Origin: Alitta virens
Lineage: Eukaryota > Annelida > Polychaeta > Phyllodocida > Nereididae
Length of the DNA stretch: 64,000 nucleotides
NCBI GenBank assembly: GCA_932294295.1
Contig: OW028580.1
Coordinates: forward strand, 5,370,874-5,434,873
Direction of reading: 5' to 3'
The notes under the pieces are model-generated. The model ran no database searches, had not been told where the DNA came from, and worked only from the letters and a program-made list of their open reading frames with translations. Shown one piece after another: positions 1-12,481 of the stretch. The first letter of the stretch is position 1. Each line of letters begins with the position of its first letter. The translations under genes were made by a program, and so were the position numbers.

Positions 1-245
1 AAAATTATTTTATGTATCGAGCTAGTCGTTCATGGAACAATATGCCAACTATTTTCAAAGAAATCACGTCAACTTTCACTTTTTATCAGCATTTGAAGCA
101 TTATGTTTTTACCAATTTTTGATTTATTTTTAAATGTGATATTTATATCATTTTTGATTTTATTGTTATCAGGGCCAATTGTAAAACAGAATTTTTTTGT
201 CTAAATTGTTACCCTGAATAAATATATTTTATCAATCAATCAATC
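1..245 (+). mobile_element. LINE 3' end (CR1/L2-like) with (ATCA)n tail
   Basis: Positions 18-117 encode the last residues of a non-LTR reverse transcriptase (YRASRSWNNMPTIF... ending before a stop), followed by a short 3' UTR with 'gttaccctgaataaa' and a tcaatcaatcaa tail. This is the typical 3' end of a CR1/L2-group LINE. It repeats at 19975-20250 and, with an internal deletion, at 44040-44280. Confidence 0.7.
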
Positions 246-496
246 AACCAGCCAATGCTTTGATCAACAGAGAAGCAATCCTAAAATGGTGATTACTGCG
301 TTTTATGAACACTCGGGGATTGGTCGAAGGTATTCAATGACCTTTTGTGGTTTAAATATACAAAGAATAACAACCAATAATGCATGGCAGTGGCACTTTC
401 AAAGAATGGAAAATCTAACATTGTTTGACAATGTACAAAGAATACGCCAACTTCACACCATGAAAGTTAAGCTCACCTTGCTACACAAGTAGTTGA

Positions 497-818
497 ACAG
501 AGTCTTTTCACTGGGCAGCCCTGAATTCAGAAGGACATAAGTCTTTCATCTCTCCTTATTACTCGTTTTGCTTTTCAGACACAGTAGATTATAACTAACT
601 GATTCCATAAATACAATTTTTCTCAGGGAAAAAGTGGAAATCAATTGAATGATAACATGTTAAATATACATTAAAATGCACTAAAAATAATGCTGCTAGG
701 ATGCACTTTGCTTCAGCCAATCACAATCAAGGGCGGGAACTTTTTCAGCCAATAGAATTGCAGTATTCTGTTGTGGCCACTTGGTGGAAACATAGCAAAC
801 CTTCCGTGAAAATCCACT
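497..818 (+). mobile_element. 322-bp MITE with CCAAT and E2F-like motifs
   Basis: Present at 497-818 and 20499-20820 but absent from the matching site in the third copy (junction 44937/44938). A reverse copy of the same length is at 27381-27702. Ends are imperfect inverted repeats (acagagtcttttcac / agtggattttcac). It contains two CCAAT boxes (cagccaat) around a GGGCGGGAA motif near 717-752. Confidence 0.75.
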
Positions 819-1841
819 ATTGGATCGGTTCTAATGAAGAGCTGATGCAGCATTCTAATACACTACCCAGACCTGGGATTCAAATCTGGAGCCTTTAGCA
901 AATCTAACCAATGCAACTACCAAAATACTGGCCAATGCTTTAACCAATAGGCCACCCATCTAGTATAGAAACAGGCAGACCACATCTTAACCATTTTACC
1001 ATTCCTACCCAGATGGCTAAAACAGTTCAGTTTATCATCCTTAAATTTCATCAGTGTTTGCTCGGCATTTTTACCAAGTGCTGTTTTCATGCTTCCAGTC
1101 TGTCTTACCTTGTCTGGCTGTCTGGGTTTGTTTTCAGACCTAGTTTTCAGCAGCCAGGGAACTTAAATGATTGTTCTTGAGCAGTATCAATAAAGGCAAA
1201 TGTCAACTATTTAGGCTGGTCTTTTCTATTCCCACTCCCATAAGTCAATACTTGCCATTTTTGTCTATTTAATCAACACTAAGCTTGTTAAATTTACAAT
1301 CAGAGGGCATTAATGTTTGGTTTTATGGTATGTATACTGTCATACAAATATTTCCATTGGCACAAAACCAAGAAGCAGTCCATAGATCATCTAGGATTCT
1401 GGGTACATTTGCAGTGTCTCCTACTTGTTCTCTGTGCTAGGGCAAGTTAAAGTACCCACCATGTATTGAGTGTGTGTACATGATGGCTTTGACATACCAT
1501 GTCATCATTACGTCTGCTTTTATACGTGATTACCCTCCCAAATTCCGGCTGGAGCTGATGTAGCTAATGTACATATATGTGTCCTTTATTTATATAAAAC
1601 AACTAATTTGTATTTTCAATTAACCTTGCAGAATAAGCTTAAAATAATTTATCGTTCTGGTGTTATTAGTTAACATTTGGTTTAACTGCAAATTGTAATC
1701 AGTTACTGAATATAACTGGTATCTATAATAAATTTAATTTACAAACACTTGCATTAAAAACCCTCAGGCAGTGCACCAAACATGCATGGGGTACTGTGTC
1801 AATTTTTAAGCTAACCAACATTACAATGCAATTTATCTTAC
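819..1841. other. Intronic stretch downstream of exon C1
   Basis: Counterparts 20821-21843 and 44938-45905. Contains a SINE-tail-like segment near 1500-1560 (cattacgtctgcttttat). No gene seen. Confidence 0.4.
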
Positions 1842-1898
1842 CCATCTCTTTTGTGCTATAGCCCCAGCCACTATTCCCAGAAGTCCAATGAGGATAGG
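1842..1898 (-). CDS. Tetraspan membrane protein, exon C, copy 1
   Basis: Third occurrence of exon C, identical to copy 2, in the partial unit at the left edge. Its D and E partners, if they exist, lie outside the window. The copy shows that the cassette array extends at least one more unit, or part of one, to the left. Confidence 0.6.
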
Positions 1899-2335
1899 CT
1901 GCAAGGAAAAAGAAGCAAGATTAAGTGAAGGAAGTAATGGTCAATGTATGCAAGACCTTATCAGAACTTCTAAAGCATGGATCGATAGCCAAGTAACTTG
2001 AAGTAAGCTGAGTTGGAAGAAACTGTCCTCACATTGCTCTACGCTGCACTACATCCAAGGTCTGTATAACAGTCTCTATGCTTGCCTTATAATGGTCTGC
2101 ACCCTGAAAACCTTTAATTTTTTTTCTGCTAAGATCTTTACTAAGGCATTAAATTAGAAGTGCTTTGTAGTCGTTGTCTATGCTGGAGGTAAAAGACAAA
2201 GCCGATGGCTCACTCATGAGGAAAATGTGTAACAGTAAACCATGGATTCAAAGCCTTATCATCTCATCATTACATCCTGCTCTCGTAGCGGGTTCTATGG
2301 TAACGGTGCTAGCAGGGTGTTACCCCCGTACCAAC

Positions 2336-2790
2336 AATGACTCTTTGGTGTAATGATCAACGCTCTCGCTTCCCGTGCGTGAGGTACCAGGATTGATTCC
2401 TGGGTTGGGCACTCTCCTCTCAGAAACATTACAGTTGGGGGCTGATTCGGGATTGAGAGGCTTGCGGTCTAGCCTCATTGTGAGAAGGGGAAAATGTAGT
2501 GTAGTGGTCCTGCTGTGAGCAGAATGTTGCCCTTGCACCAGAAAGTGACTCTTTGGTACAATTGTCAACGTTCTGGCTTTCAGTCCCAGTGACCAGAGTT
2601 CGATTCCCGCTCTGGGAGAATTGTTACAAACGGCACCCGATGTGAGTGTACTTGTGAAACAATGTCCTGCTAGCCTGGAATAGGCTAGGTGTAACAATTG
2701 AGAGGTGAGAGTGTGACTCTTTGGTACAATGGTTAACATTCTGGCTTTTAGTCCCAGGGACCAGAGTTCAATTCCTGTTTTGGGAGAAGT
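2336..2790 (+). mobile_element. Tandem tRNA-derived SINE heads (three)
   Basis: Three successive tRNA-like heads (about 2336-2406, 2548-2620, 2714-2787) share an A-box-like 'tggtacaatggttaac' and a B-box 'gagttcrattcc'. ORFs through here on the minus strand are artefacts of the repeat. The same array is at 22338-22792. Confidence 0.7.
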
Positions 2791-3032
2791 GTTACAATAA
2801 GAGGAGACTAACTTTAAGCTTTTAATCAGTATACAACTGATGAAGATGTCACCAAAAATATCAAGTAATTAACTGCAAGTGTGACAAAATATATACAAAC
2901 AGTAGAAGGCACTATCATCTAGTTAAGATGTAGCTTTTGAAGAGTGTCATGACCAGTACAATTTGAGTTCGGGACCGCAGCAGAGTTAACATCACCACTC
3001 GGCCACCCAGCAACAGTTGCAGTTAGTTTAAT

Positions 3033-3116
3033 GGTAATCCGCTGACTTCCACGGGTAATCCGCTGACTTCCGCAGGTTATCCGCCGACTTCAACGGGTAA
3101 TCCGCCGACTTTTTGG
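3033..3116. repeat. 21-bp tandem repeat (4 copies) at the unit junction
   Basis: Four copies of a 21-bp motif (ggtaatccgctgacttccac followed by g) start exactly where unit homology to the right border ends. They introduce a GC- and CpG-rich stretch (to about 3300) that stands out from the AT-rich surroundings. The same array is at 23035-23118. Confidence 0.8.
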
Positions 3117-4034
3117 ACACCTGGGAGTTTGCCACGGGTGAGCCATGCAAGCATGGCATACCCGGCTACCGGGCCCGAAACTCCCGGCTTGGCCACGAGT
3201 CCCAGGAGTCACTCGACGGGTATCGCAGGGTATCCACAGGTACCCGTCGGGTTGGAGCCGGGAAGCGCGTTGCGTCACCGTTATGTAATACTATGGGTTG
3301 ACTACGCCAATACTGGCTATGTGAGACCGGGGCTTAAGCAATTACAAGATCTTTTTAAAGAGATCTTCATCAGATCTGCCATTTTGAAAATTACTTAATA
3401 AGAAAGTAAAGTTAAATTTGGTAAACATTATGTCTTAAGTTTTCACAGGATGTTCATCAAAGACCCCCCCTCCCCCTAATGCCACAATACCTTTAACACC
3501 CTAAATGCTTTTTCATTATAGGTCCAACATGGAAGAAAAATTAGTTTTTAGAACTGTATGATGTTTACAGCTCTATTTTCTACATAGATACCCCATGAAC
3601 TGGCAAAGTATAGGATGTTTAACATGCATGATATCAAAAATAAATTCGACTGACAAATTACTTGTATTTATATAATTATATTAGTGATAACAATACCTAC
3701 TTAGAGCACCACAAAATGGAAATATTACAAACAAGTCAAACCTTAATATTCTAGCCCATCAAACAGCCTTTTCAGTTCATATTTCCTATCTCTCCAAAAA
3801 TACTATTTTGGCCCTTTTATCATATGACCATTTTACATGGTTGCACATAAGTGGCAGAATTTATAATGGAGAATATAGCAAGTTTCAAGCTCAACCAGTT
3901 CTTAACATTTCTGTCCATTTTGTGCTGCTCGATGTCATTTATGAAAAAGTATGGCCGGAAAACCGGTGGACATGTATTTTTAATCCTACTGTAGTATGTC
4001 AGCTGCAGGGTTAGATCTGATACTAATAACTCAC

Positions 4035-4141
4035 CTCTGTGCCCTTTTGCTCCCCTTAAGCCTGGTAATTGCACAGCCATGGTGGCATATAGGTCCGTAA
4101 TTACCAAGATTAGGCAAATAGCCTGATGGACATTGGCCAGC
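4035..4141 (-). CDS. Tetraspan membrane protein, exon E, unit A copy
   Basis: Same 107-nt candidate exon as at 24037-24143, identical in sequence and splice sites. It encodes helix 4 and the start of the basic C-terminal tail. The phase 1 donor does not match the phase 0 acceptor of the next exon to the left (C1 at 1842-1898), so a final exon with a phase 1 acceptor is expected beyond the left edge of the window. Confidence 0.55.
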
Positions 4142-6150
4142 CTGGTCAATTTAGGACACTGGCCAGGGGATAAGATGTTAGCTAATTGGACGACTAAATC
4201 TAGAAATAATGTCAATTAGGCCTTGGGGTCAGTGAACAAGATGCTCAGTATCAGACTTATAAAGTAACTTTCGTGAGACAATGAGACTTAGTTTTTCTTA
4301 GAGTCTAAGAAACCAGACACAATTGTTGTCAGGCAGCTGAGTAACCTAATTGTTAAGGATTTATGCTTTGAAAAACTATCCTAGGGAAAACAAGACTTAG
4401 TCTCTGTTTTTATTGCTTACCAATATGTTTACCAATGCAAAGTTATGGTTACAGTTCAGCAAGAAAAGTGTATTTGATGCTGATTACATTATATACCTGC
4501 AACAACAACAACAAAAAATTTAAAAAAAGAGACATAATCTGTGAATTTCAATGCCTTTATTATTGTCAGCCTACAATGTCAGAATCATACTGTGCAATTC
4601 TGAAAACATGAATGACTCTTAAAACATTCAAGATGGGATGAATACTTTATTTGGTTTATCACAGAAACGGGTAAGTGTGCATTTCACATCATCTTGCTAT
4701 TGTTTCCAAGCAATAAAACACATAATGACATAACATATTACAAAATTAAATGCAGTTCCCACTTGACTACAATAGAAAATGTAATATTTTGGTAAACCTG
4801 TCCAAGCTGGAATGAAAAACTTAAACAAATAATGTAATATGTCATAAACTAAGCAATATATTTGATTATGGTATTCTATACTTTCTGTTTTCTGCCTCTG
4901 CTGATAAGATATATTCAGAATTATTGACAGGGTGACATGTCACAATGTAAACATTGTTCAGTAAACAATGAAGACAATATTATTTCACTGAGTGGCAGCT
5001 TTATTGGTTTCATGTTGTCCGACAAACTGCCTCACGATGAGAGTATTGGTGTGCCTGCAAACGACAGCAATGTTTCGGTCTAGGTTTTATTTACTTTACA
5101 ATTGCTAACTGAATTGATGGTATTACTACACAAAACACTGAATATGTATCATAAAGTAATGTGGGCAAACTAAATAATTATATTTAAATGAGGTTTAAAG
5201 AATTAACGCAGCTCTGATCTCATGGAAGTACACATAAAATGTCTTCTATTATATATAATGTCTGTAGGAATCACTGGCAGTAACCATCCAATGCTAAAAG
5301 ATTAATATAATTGTCCAAGCACTTTTAGTTAGGCCAACTTCAGTAGTGAGAGTGACTTGTCTAGCCAGTCCATTATAATACAGTTCACAATGTACACAAC
5401 CATGCTAGCTTCATGTATGATAACGGATTTGCATAACTAGTAAAATCTGTTTATAGCCTATGTCAAATTGCAAATCCAAATTGACAATGAAGTTTGTAAA
5501 ACAATCAATTTACACTTGTTAGACATATAGCTATATTTGAGTGTGGTTGTCACAAGTTGAGTGACAGAGAAAACCAATGGTCACTTCTATGTTTTATCTG
5601 ATTGCAATGGGAAAAGCAGTGGTCACTGCAATAATGTATCCAATTGCATTGGTTTGATAAGTCATGGTATAATCACTTGTGCCTGATCAAACACTACATC
5701 CACTTGCTATAACCTGTAAAAGTATCTTTGTTCATCAATTGGTATTTCCTTCATTGTTTTATACAGGTTTGTCTTGCGAGTAATTTATGTGAACATTTAT
5801 CACAGTCCATCAGACACCGTTGTGGTAAATCCACTCAGTCTGTTAATCAGCACATAATCTGTCAACTTTTTTGACATTGTACTCACCACAAGGTCTTGAG
5901 AACTTGATTTACCAAGTCAAAATCCCTATTGATTAGCACGCTGATATATCCTCTAAATATGTTAAACAGCGACACTATTAGTCCGAGAAGATCTGCCCGA
6001 GATGCCGATTTCTGTCACCATTGTAGTGGGACTTAATGAAATGTAACTAGTGGATCTTTCGGGGGATAGGTATCGAGTTGGGTGAAGCATGTCTGGAGAT
6101 TCATTCAAAGATAACATTGAACCACCTTGAAAATGACTCGGCGGGCCAAG
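4142..6150. other. Intronic stretch, unit A (no gene seen)
   Basis: AT-rich DNA between exon E and the plus-strand candidate exon; counterpart 24144-26155. No ORF or repeat recognised. It contains the point (5287/5288) where near-identity with unit B ends. Confidence 0.5.
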
Positions 6151-6307
6151 ATGGCTGGGACTGTAGGCGATGGTTGTTGTGTCACAGTATGCCGATGTGT
6201 AGAACTGAAAAAGTAAGGAAAAATGTCAAATACATGTACATGATTATCTTCCATTATATCCTTTACTGCAGTGCATTTCAGGAAACACTAACTCGTAGAC
6301 ATGGAAA
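6151..6307 (+). CDS. Candidate plus-strand first exons of an unknown gene
   Basis: An ATG in YY1-like context (ccaagATGGCtg) opens 20 codons plus two bases (MAGTVGDGCCVTVCRCVELK) to a donor at 6213 (AAAAA|GTAAGG). After only 59 bases, a good acceptor (tttactgcag|TGCA, exon from 6272) continues in phase with NAFQETLTRRHG to a possible donor at 6308 (GGAAA|GTAAAC). The cysteine-rich peptide matches no family I recognise. Both short exons are unchanged in unit B, though nearby bases differ. The second donor is weaker in unit B (GTATAC), the intron is unusually short and no further exon is found. It lies antisense in the D-E intron of the tetraspan gene. Confidence 0.25.
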
Positions 6308-7443
6308 GTAAACTTGTGCATCACATGAATCGAAGACTCCAATTGGCTGATGGACTGCCTTTGCCGATGGAAGTCCTTCATTCACATGACGTCCTCTGGA
6401 GTTTTGTTTTGAAGCTAATAAACAGTCTGAAGCTTACCCAATTTCCAACTGAAAGAGGCAGATGTAAAAATGAGATAGTTGGCTTTACAGCAGTAGAACT
6501 TATTATTTATTTCAAATGCAACTGGTCTATGACCTGCCTCAGCATCGCTACCAATTTTGGACATTATACAGAGATTTTCTCATTCTTTGTGCCAAGACAT
6601 TGTGAGGAGTTACGTATTGCCAAGAGGCCACCCACCTATGCAGATACAGCATGAAGCACTACCCATTGATAAATGTCTCCACTGTCCCAGTATGGTATGG
6701 TCTATAAATACCATTTTATTGCACATTTTACGCCTGCTACCGTTATTGCAAAAATGGGTAGGTGTCAGACTTATAGGCAGGAATCACCATATATACTGTT
6801 AATAGGGTCCTCTATTCACACAATAAATTATTGGTTAAATAAAGTAATATTTATTACATCAGAGTAACATATATATCCTCAGTAGAGAGTAAGGTCACTA
6901 GACAGTCTGAGAGTAGCTAGGACACCTCTTGGAGAGTAACGTTTCAAAACAATATCTTCTCTATGTGTACGGTAACTCTACTCTGATTTTCTGAGGGTGA
7001 ATGTTAAGTACTTCATGAGTGACAAGCCCAGGAAGACCAAAAGAAGCTTTGCCATTTCCTTGACCTTCTTGTCGCCCTTAAAAAGTCTTAAAAGTCAGAC
7101 CAGTGGCTTAAGTGACAGTGGGTGCTGCATATCTTATATGGCTTGTTTGGCTCTGTTGACTCCATGTTGATCACTGGGACACTGCCTTAGTTAATTGGTT
7201 TTCTTTGTTCACAATTTCTCTAATATTCTTTCCGGCCATGGTTACTAGGTTTAAAAGTATCTTCTTGCACATTTGTTGATTTTTGTGTATGGAGTCTATC
7301 CATAAAATCAATAGTAGAAATAATTATGTTTCAAATAACGATTGTGTGATTAAATAAAATTAAATCACTCTAAGTTCTATGATTGGGGTATGTCAATCCA
7401 CTGGCATACTATTTAATGGCCTCCATTTATTCAGGTAGCCCTA
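6308..7443. other. Intronic stretch (no gene seen)
   Basis: Counterpart 26313-27759 in unit B, which additionally holds the 322-bp MITE. Short ORFs here are not conserved between units. Confidence 0.45.
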
Positions 7444-7564
7444 ACCAAGATAGCGTTCCAAAATCGCGCCAGCGTCGTTTATGTGTCGCTCGCTATCGGT
7501 ACAACATCGTTTCAACATTGCCGAAGTCGCGCCAATGTTGATACGATTTGGAATGCTATCCGGG
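7444..7564. mobile_element. Short MITE with 'gatagcattcc' inverted ends
   Basis: About 120 bp bounded by aagatagcgttccaaaatcg and its inverse cgatttggaatgctatccgg, with CpG-rich interior (gcgcc...gcgcc). Unit B copy at about 27762-27882. Related to the elements at 12331-12481, 32641-32794 and 55496-56110. Confidence 0.6.
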
Positions 7565-8109
7565 AGGCAAGTTGGTCATTCATGGAAAATAGGCCATGAC
7601 CATATGTCATTATTTATGACTGGCCAGAATGCTTCCAAACACGAAGTGAAAAAGGCAAAGCTGAAGAAAATTGACAACAGCAAAAGACAGAGAGATAAGG
7701 AAGACCAAGATGACCTCCACCCTTTTGAGGCATTGCACGTAGAATACAAAGAGGACATCTTTATGCTATTTGTCCATGACACCCAATGTGTCCATGACAA
7801 AAATGAGTGATTACCTCTGCACAGTAAGGTCACAGCTGTTGAGTGATAAACCTCAATGGTCATCTAGTGTCAACATGAAAGTGTGTCAATATCATGATTC
7901 TGTTCATGCTGAGGGAACCAATCCCAAGAGCTGGTCATATGAGCCCATAACCATATTGGTGCTTTTCAGTAAGTCAGTAAGGCTGCAGATCATCTGAGGA
8001 TAGTTTATGGGTGCATGTGCTCGGACTTGGCTTCAGAGAGCTGCAGATCACATTGTTATTCGTGAGCAGGTTTTTGTTTTTCTGGTGTTCTTCAATCTGG
8101 TTCATCATT

Positions 8110-8252
8110 GGTCCCGGGTTCAATTCCCGGTCGAGCCTATGTTGGATGGCTGTTTCTTTCTTTGTCTCATTGCAATGGTCCCTACCTGTCCTGATTAGCC
8201 CATTAGGTGGAGAAATACAGGACGTAAAGCCCTAATCCCCCACCACCACCAC
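8110..8252 (+). mobile_element. tRNA-derived SINE, 5' truncated
   Basis: B-box ggttcaattccc, then the conserved body and tail (gacgtaaagccctaatcc, ccaccacc) of the most abundant SINE family here. Unit B copy about 28379-28522. Confidence 0.75.
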
Positions 8253-8469
8253 TTGGTAATCTGACTTAACCATTGAAATCTGTCAATATTAGGTAAAAAT
8301 ACCATTGTGGGTCTTAAATTGATAGATTTTGATAAAAGACAAATATTAATGCTAAAGTCGATCGTAGACAATTATAACATTATGGTGAGGTTTATATCAG
8401 CAAACGCCCTCAGTTGACCTCACCCCATACCTTTTGTCAGCAGGTTATTTTCTATCTGGAACTTTCTCA

Positions 8470-8710
8470 ACTATCCAGGGAGCATGCAGCTGTTACCGTC
8501 ACACCGTGTCAACACTGACGAATCCAATGCCATCTCAGCCTATAGCCAACCTCTGGAGCAGTGGTTTCAGGAGGCTCTGCTCAGTGCCCCCAAGCAGTGG
8601 CTGCGTTGGCACCAACAACCTTGCACGTACACATCCAGCACTTATCCACTGAACTATGGCACACCCATTACATGGTATCAATTACCTGGTGCCTCTTCTG
8701 GTCTAAATAT
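8470..8710 (-). mobile_element. Probable tRNA-related SINE, degenerate
   Basis: On the minus strand 'gccatagttcagtggataag' resembles an A-box and is followed by a GC-richer body. The longest plus-strand ORF across it (8484-8723) is broken by stops in the unit B copy (about 28736-28976), so it is not treated as coding. Confidence 0.4.
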
Positions 8711-8855
8711 ATCAATTTCCTAAAGAAATTTAGTTGATAACGTTTAAAAAATTGTTGCCATGAATGTTCTGACAACATCCCCCCACTCAGGCAAAATACT
8801 TCATCGGGCTTAACATTGGACCGACAGTAGTCCTTGATGACCAACATTGGAATGG

Positions 8856-9050
8856 TGTGGGTGGGGTGGGTGATTAGGGCTTTACGTCCTGTATTTCTGC
8901 ACCTGATGGGCTAATTAGGACAGGCAGGGACCATTGCAATGAGATGAAGGATGAAACAGCCATCCAACTTAGGCTCGACCGGGAATTGAACCCGGGACCC
9001 AGCGGTTGGAAGCCCATAGTGCTACCTCTGAGCTAGGCCCCGCCCCACTC
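8856..9050 (-). mobile_element. Full-length tRNA-derived SINE with 10-bp TSD
   Basis: Reverse orientation, A-box (gcctagctcagaggtag) and B-box (ggttcaattcccg) intact, tail gacgtaaagccctaatcacc. Flanked by perfect target duplications attggaatgg at 8846-8855 and 9051-9060. Present in unit B (about 29121-29315), so it predates the duplication. Confidence 0.88.
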
Positions 9051-9060
9051 ATTGGAATGG

Positions 9061-10975
9061 CATAGACCTGATTTAGGTTGCTATATGGGTAACTAAGAAA
9101 AGACTAATCCAGATAGCAGGCCTCATTGACTCAACGTAAGCCCAATGATGACTGCTGTGAAACATCATCAAAATGATACGTGTTGTTGGCTCGGGAAGAT
9201 TTAGAATAAGAATTCAGCATTGTTGATTGCCATCTAAGCAAGTTAAAGTCAGTATTATTTATGAAATTTAAAGCAGTGAGACTGTATTTTGATTTCTTTT
9301 GTAAGCATTCGTGGAATTTTCATTAAGCTGACGAGTCCCAATCAGTGATAAGACTAGTAAAAGAATGAGCCATTCAGACTGCAAGCTACAGAATTCCGAC
9401 ACATTTCAGCTAGTTCCCAGAAAGCTATAGTTGTTATTATCTGCATTGGCTGTAATTTTTCATCTGGACTGTTGTCCATATGTATGCTGCCAATCTACAG
9501 CCGAGTTTTTGTTAGTTTTCTTATACACGAGTATATTTATTAGGGACAGCGGGGCACCTTTAGTCACTTTTTACATACATTTTGTATGCGCAGACTACAT
9601 TTTGTATGTGCAGACTAAATTGTTTATGGTCACTGCAGTCATCTAGAAACAGATTAAATATCTGGTCATAATTTCAAAAATGTTCAATGACCTTATATCT
9701 TCTCACAGTTGTAACTATGCATATTAATCAGATGCAGACAATATCTATTGGGTAGGCAGCTCTAGTAGTAGTAGTAGTAGTAAAATTGTATTTAATGTCG
9801 TTTTTGATCAGAGTCAAAATAATACATACAATTAAAATACAATCATGACAAAATAATGACTCAAGCAAATGCATCTGTATGCCTATTCTACAAAACGATA
9901 TAGTAACAAGAATACAAATTTTCAAATAAAGTAAAAATAAAGAGAGCATCTAAGAATTTCGACTATCGATAATGTTACATGGTGCTACAGTTTCAGCACC
10001 AAGGTTAAATACAGTGTCTTTGGAGTGTAGCACCAGTGTTGTCTAGTCTAGTTATCTTGATATTGAATTGAATAAAGTTGTTGCTGAACATACTGGTAGT
10101 CGTATACAAAAAAGGAACCAGAATATCATATCGAAAGTGTATCTTTCTTCCATATTTTCTGCTCAGGTGAAAGCTAAGAAACTGTAGCGACTGTAGCCAG
10201 TATACATTCGCAATGCGCTCGATACGTGTTATTCTCTGTCCTTACTCAGTAAATATGGAAGACAATAGCACAAAGCACCATCATCTTCTCTGACAAATAT
10301 GCAAAGGCTTAGTCTGCGGAGAGTTGTGTGCCATTTTACCAAGGGTCAATCATGCGCTGTGCATAGGTGGGCTGGGCATATTGCCTTTGGGATATATGGT
10401 TGCTGTCTTTAGTCTGTCGTGTAGTTACATAAATGGCATAGAAGCTTTCCTAATCCAACAAGCTTTCTTTATCATATTGTTTATATGTTGGGAATAATCT
10501 TAAGGATGACAGTTAGCAGTGGATGATAGGGTAGTTATGTAATGACATACATACCATTTGTATCAAAGTCATGCCACTTAACTCGAATGACAGTATAAAT
10601 ATTTCAAACTTTCTGCTAGCAAGTTAACTTTCGGTAATATTTCGTTGAATTTGTACACATTCATTATTTCATGGTGTAAAAATGATTTCCGTAATTATGT
10701 TTAATTTTGGTCCCACTGTAAATCTAGGAAGAACTACTGACAAAATCTTTTCAATCCACATTAAAGAAATTGCTAAACGTCTAACCCAGTTAGATTTAAA
10801 GAAAAAATAATACTATGCACAGAGAGAAAAGAAAGCAGTCCACAGGTAATAGATTCTAAAGATTATGTACACTTTTTTCAGCAGTGTCTCTCTAGATGTA
10901 CCTATGTACAGTATTGATATTCACCCTTTAAAGTTAATGTAAATAACTAGTGTGCCATGGATAATTTTCAAAACT
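9061..10975. other. Intronic stretch with an (AGT)n and decayed ORFs
   Basis: Holds an agtagtagtagtagtag run at 9763-9780 and otherwise unassigned DNA. In unit B, 30480-30764 is open for 94 codons (hydrophobic C-terminal half), but here the same frame is broken by a TGA near 10290. I do not recognise the peptide. Confidence 0.4.
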
Positions 10976-11300
10976 TCAGTTAAAATGGTTCCAAACTACT
11001 CTACAGTCTACATGCTCCAACCATACTGCATCAAACTGGCTTTGCAGTGATTGAAAAACAATCCCATTTGATTCTTCATTTAAATAATCTTTAAGTACAT
11101 TTTTACAAAACACTCTAACAATAAAGCTGCTAGATTTGAAGGATGGGCCAACTCGACTAATGTTTCGACTCTTTCAAAAGTATCCCCATTTATCATCATA
11201 AAGCAAATGTCTGACTTTAGCCAAGACTTAAAACGTTTTCAGTAAATTAAATCAACGTTGTGAGGGTGGAAATCTTTGAATGGCAATGCATACGAATTAG
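10976..11300 (-). pseudogene. Broken copy of an unknown ORF (BEN-like?)
   Basis: Counterpart of the 107-codon ORF at 31243-31566. Here the frame has a TGA replacing AGA and a one-base deletion in the run upstream of 'ttgttagagtg', so it cannot encode the peptide. There is no sign that either copy carries its own promoter. Confidence 0.4.
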
Positions 11301-11399
11301 TCACATTAGGAGCTATGGCTATGGACTTATGAAGTTTAACACAAAGGGTTCTAGTGGATTTAGCAATAATTGTAATGGATACGACTAAAATTAATCATC

Positions 11400-11530
11400 G
11401 AATTATGGCAGCATTATGACTTCAACATATCAAATTGGGCCAATGTTGGGCCAATGTTGGGCCGATCAGCAAGGTGCTAAAGTTGATTCGAGAATGCCAA
11501 GAACTGTGCCAACACAAGGCCAACAGCACG
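11400..11530. mobile_element. Degenerate MITE remnant (gggccaatgttgggcc)
   Basis: Contains repeated 'gggccaatgtt' and 'ggccaacag' motifs like the interior of the gatagcattcc MITEs, without clear ends. Unit B counterpart about 31670-31775 has one fewer motif. Confidence 0.35.
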
Positions 11531-11803
11531 CAGTATACATTTTAATATTACTTAAACATTTTGTCTTATGTTGAATTGGAATCATATTAATATTATCATC
11601 AGTTTGGTGTTGTACTTTAATTAATTAGTATTTGACAAAAATCTGTTCGACCACCTCCAAAAGACTTGTATAAATAACCTGCATAGTCAATTGCTAGTAT
11701 TCATTATTAAAACGTGAGTTCTATTATAATCTGTTAATATCATTTAGCCAAAAAAAAAGTGACAAGCCTATGGCTTTGATTAGGCTATTTATCAAAATGA
11801 AAA

Positions 11804-11959
11804 ATGGCTGACGAAGTAACAAACCTTATCTTGACAATGGTGAACACAGCAAGCTCCAACACAGGCCAAAACCATTGACGTCACCAAGCACGTGATGCAC
11901 AATGTTAGTGTCGTTACCATGGCAACATAGAGTCTGGTCACGTGACGTGCGCTTGCGCC
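11804..11959. promoter_or_regulatory. Promoter-like cluster: CRE, E-boxes, RFX X-box, NRF1-like
   Basis: Within 85 bases: TGACGTCA (11876-11883), CACGTG (11889-11894), GTTACCATGGCAAC (11913-11926), GTCACGTGAC (11937-11946) and tgcgcttgcgcc (11948-11959). An AAAAATGGCTGAC motif (YY1-like, ATG at 11804) lies beside it. All full sites are conserved in unit B. The surrounding DNA is intron of the tetraspan gene, so this may be an internal promoter or enhancer. No transcript start can be proven from sequence. Confidence 0.5.
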
Positions 11960-12330
11960 GGTTGAATGGTTCAATAACAAGGCACTTCCATTGTCTCTGA
12001 AAAGAGAAATTCAAGAAATGATAAATGGGCTTTTTATTAGTGGAATTCTAAAAGCTGTCATTTGATTATTAGAGCAATAAAAAGCTGTTCTCAGGAATGA
12101 AATGACTGTTTTACTTTCATTGTTTCATAAACTTAGCTGCAAAATTTTCGTTTCAGGGCATGTATAAGTGAGAACCCCTGGTCAAAAGCAATTTGATTAT
12201 GTTAAGTAATAACAGATGCTTTATTTCAATAACTCTTCTTTCTTGTTTTTTTTTTACATTGACAGTTATTTTAACACAGTCTTCAATATATATTTCAGTC
12301 CTATCATATCTAATTTCTATATATCTTATC

Positions 12331-12481
12331 AACCCAGATAGCATTCCTAATCGGCCCAGCATCCCAGATAGCATTCCAAATTGACCCAGCATTGTTTCCA
12401 TATAGGCCATTGTCGTTACCACATCGTATTAACATCGCCGACATCGCGCTGACCTTGAAACGATTTAGAATGCTATCTGGG
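12331..12481. mobile_element. 'gatagcattcc' MITE with duplicated left end
   Basis: Left end cccagatagcattccaaat at about 12363 (preceded by a second copy at 12333), right end atttagaatgctatctggg at 12463-12481. The right end is the seed of the 27-bp array that follows. Confidence 0.6.

Larger units (their letters stand above)
1..3036. repeat. Right end of a tandem segmental-duplication unit (partial)
   Basis: Matches 20003-23038 with an offset of 20002 and essentially no differences (I noticed one substitution, near 2455). It also matches 44070-47578 with many more substitutions and several indels. It ends where the homology with 47578 stops. Confidence 0.9.

Noticed and set aside
2320..2739. 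139-codon minus-strand ORF present in two copies
   Set aside because: It runs through the tandem SINE heads antisense; conservation reflects the near-identity of the DNA.
4035..4141. Collagen-like reading (PGLRGAKGHRG)
   Set aside because: Only three Gly-X-Y triplets, followed by a donor; the segment fits better as the tail after a membrane helix in exon E.
8484..8723. 79-codon plus-strand ORF with protein-like composition
   Set aside because: The unit B copy has stops in the same frame, and the minus strand looks like a tRNA-related SINE.
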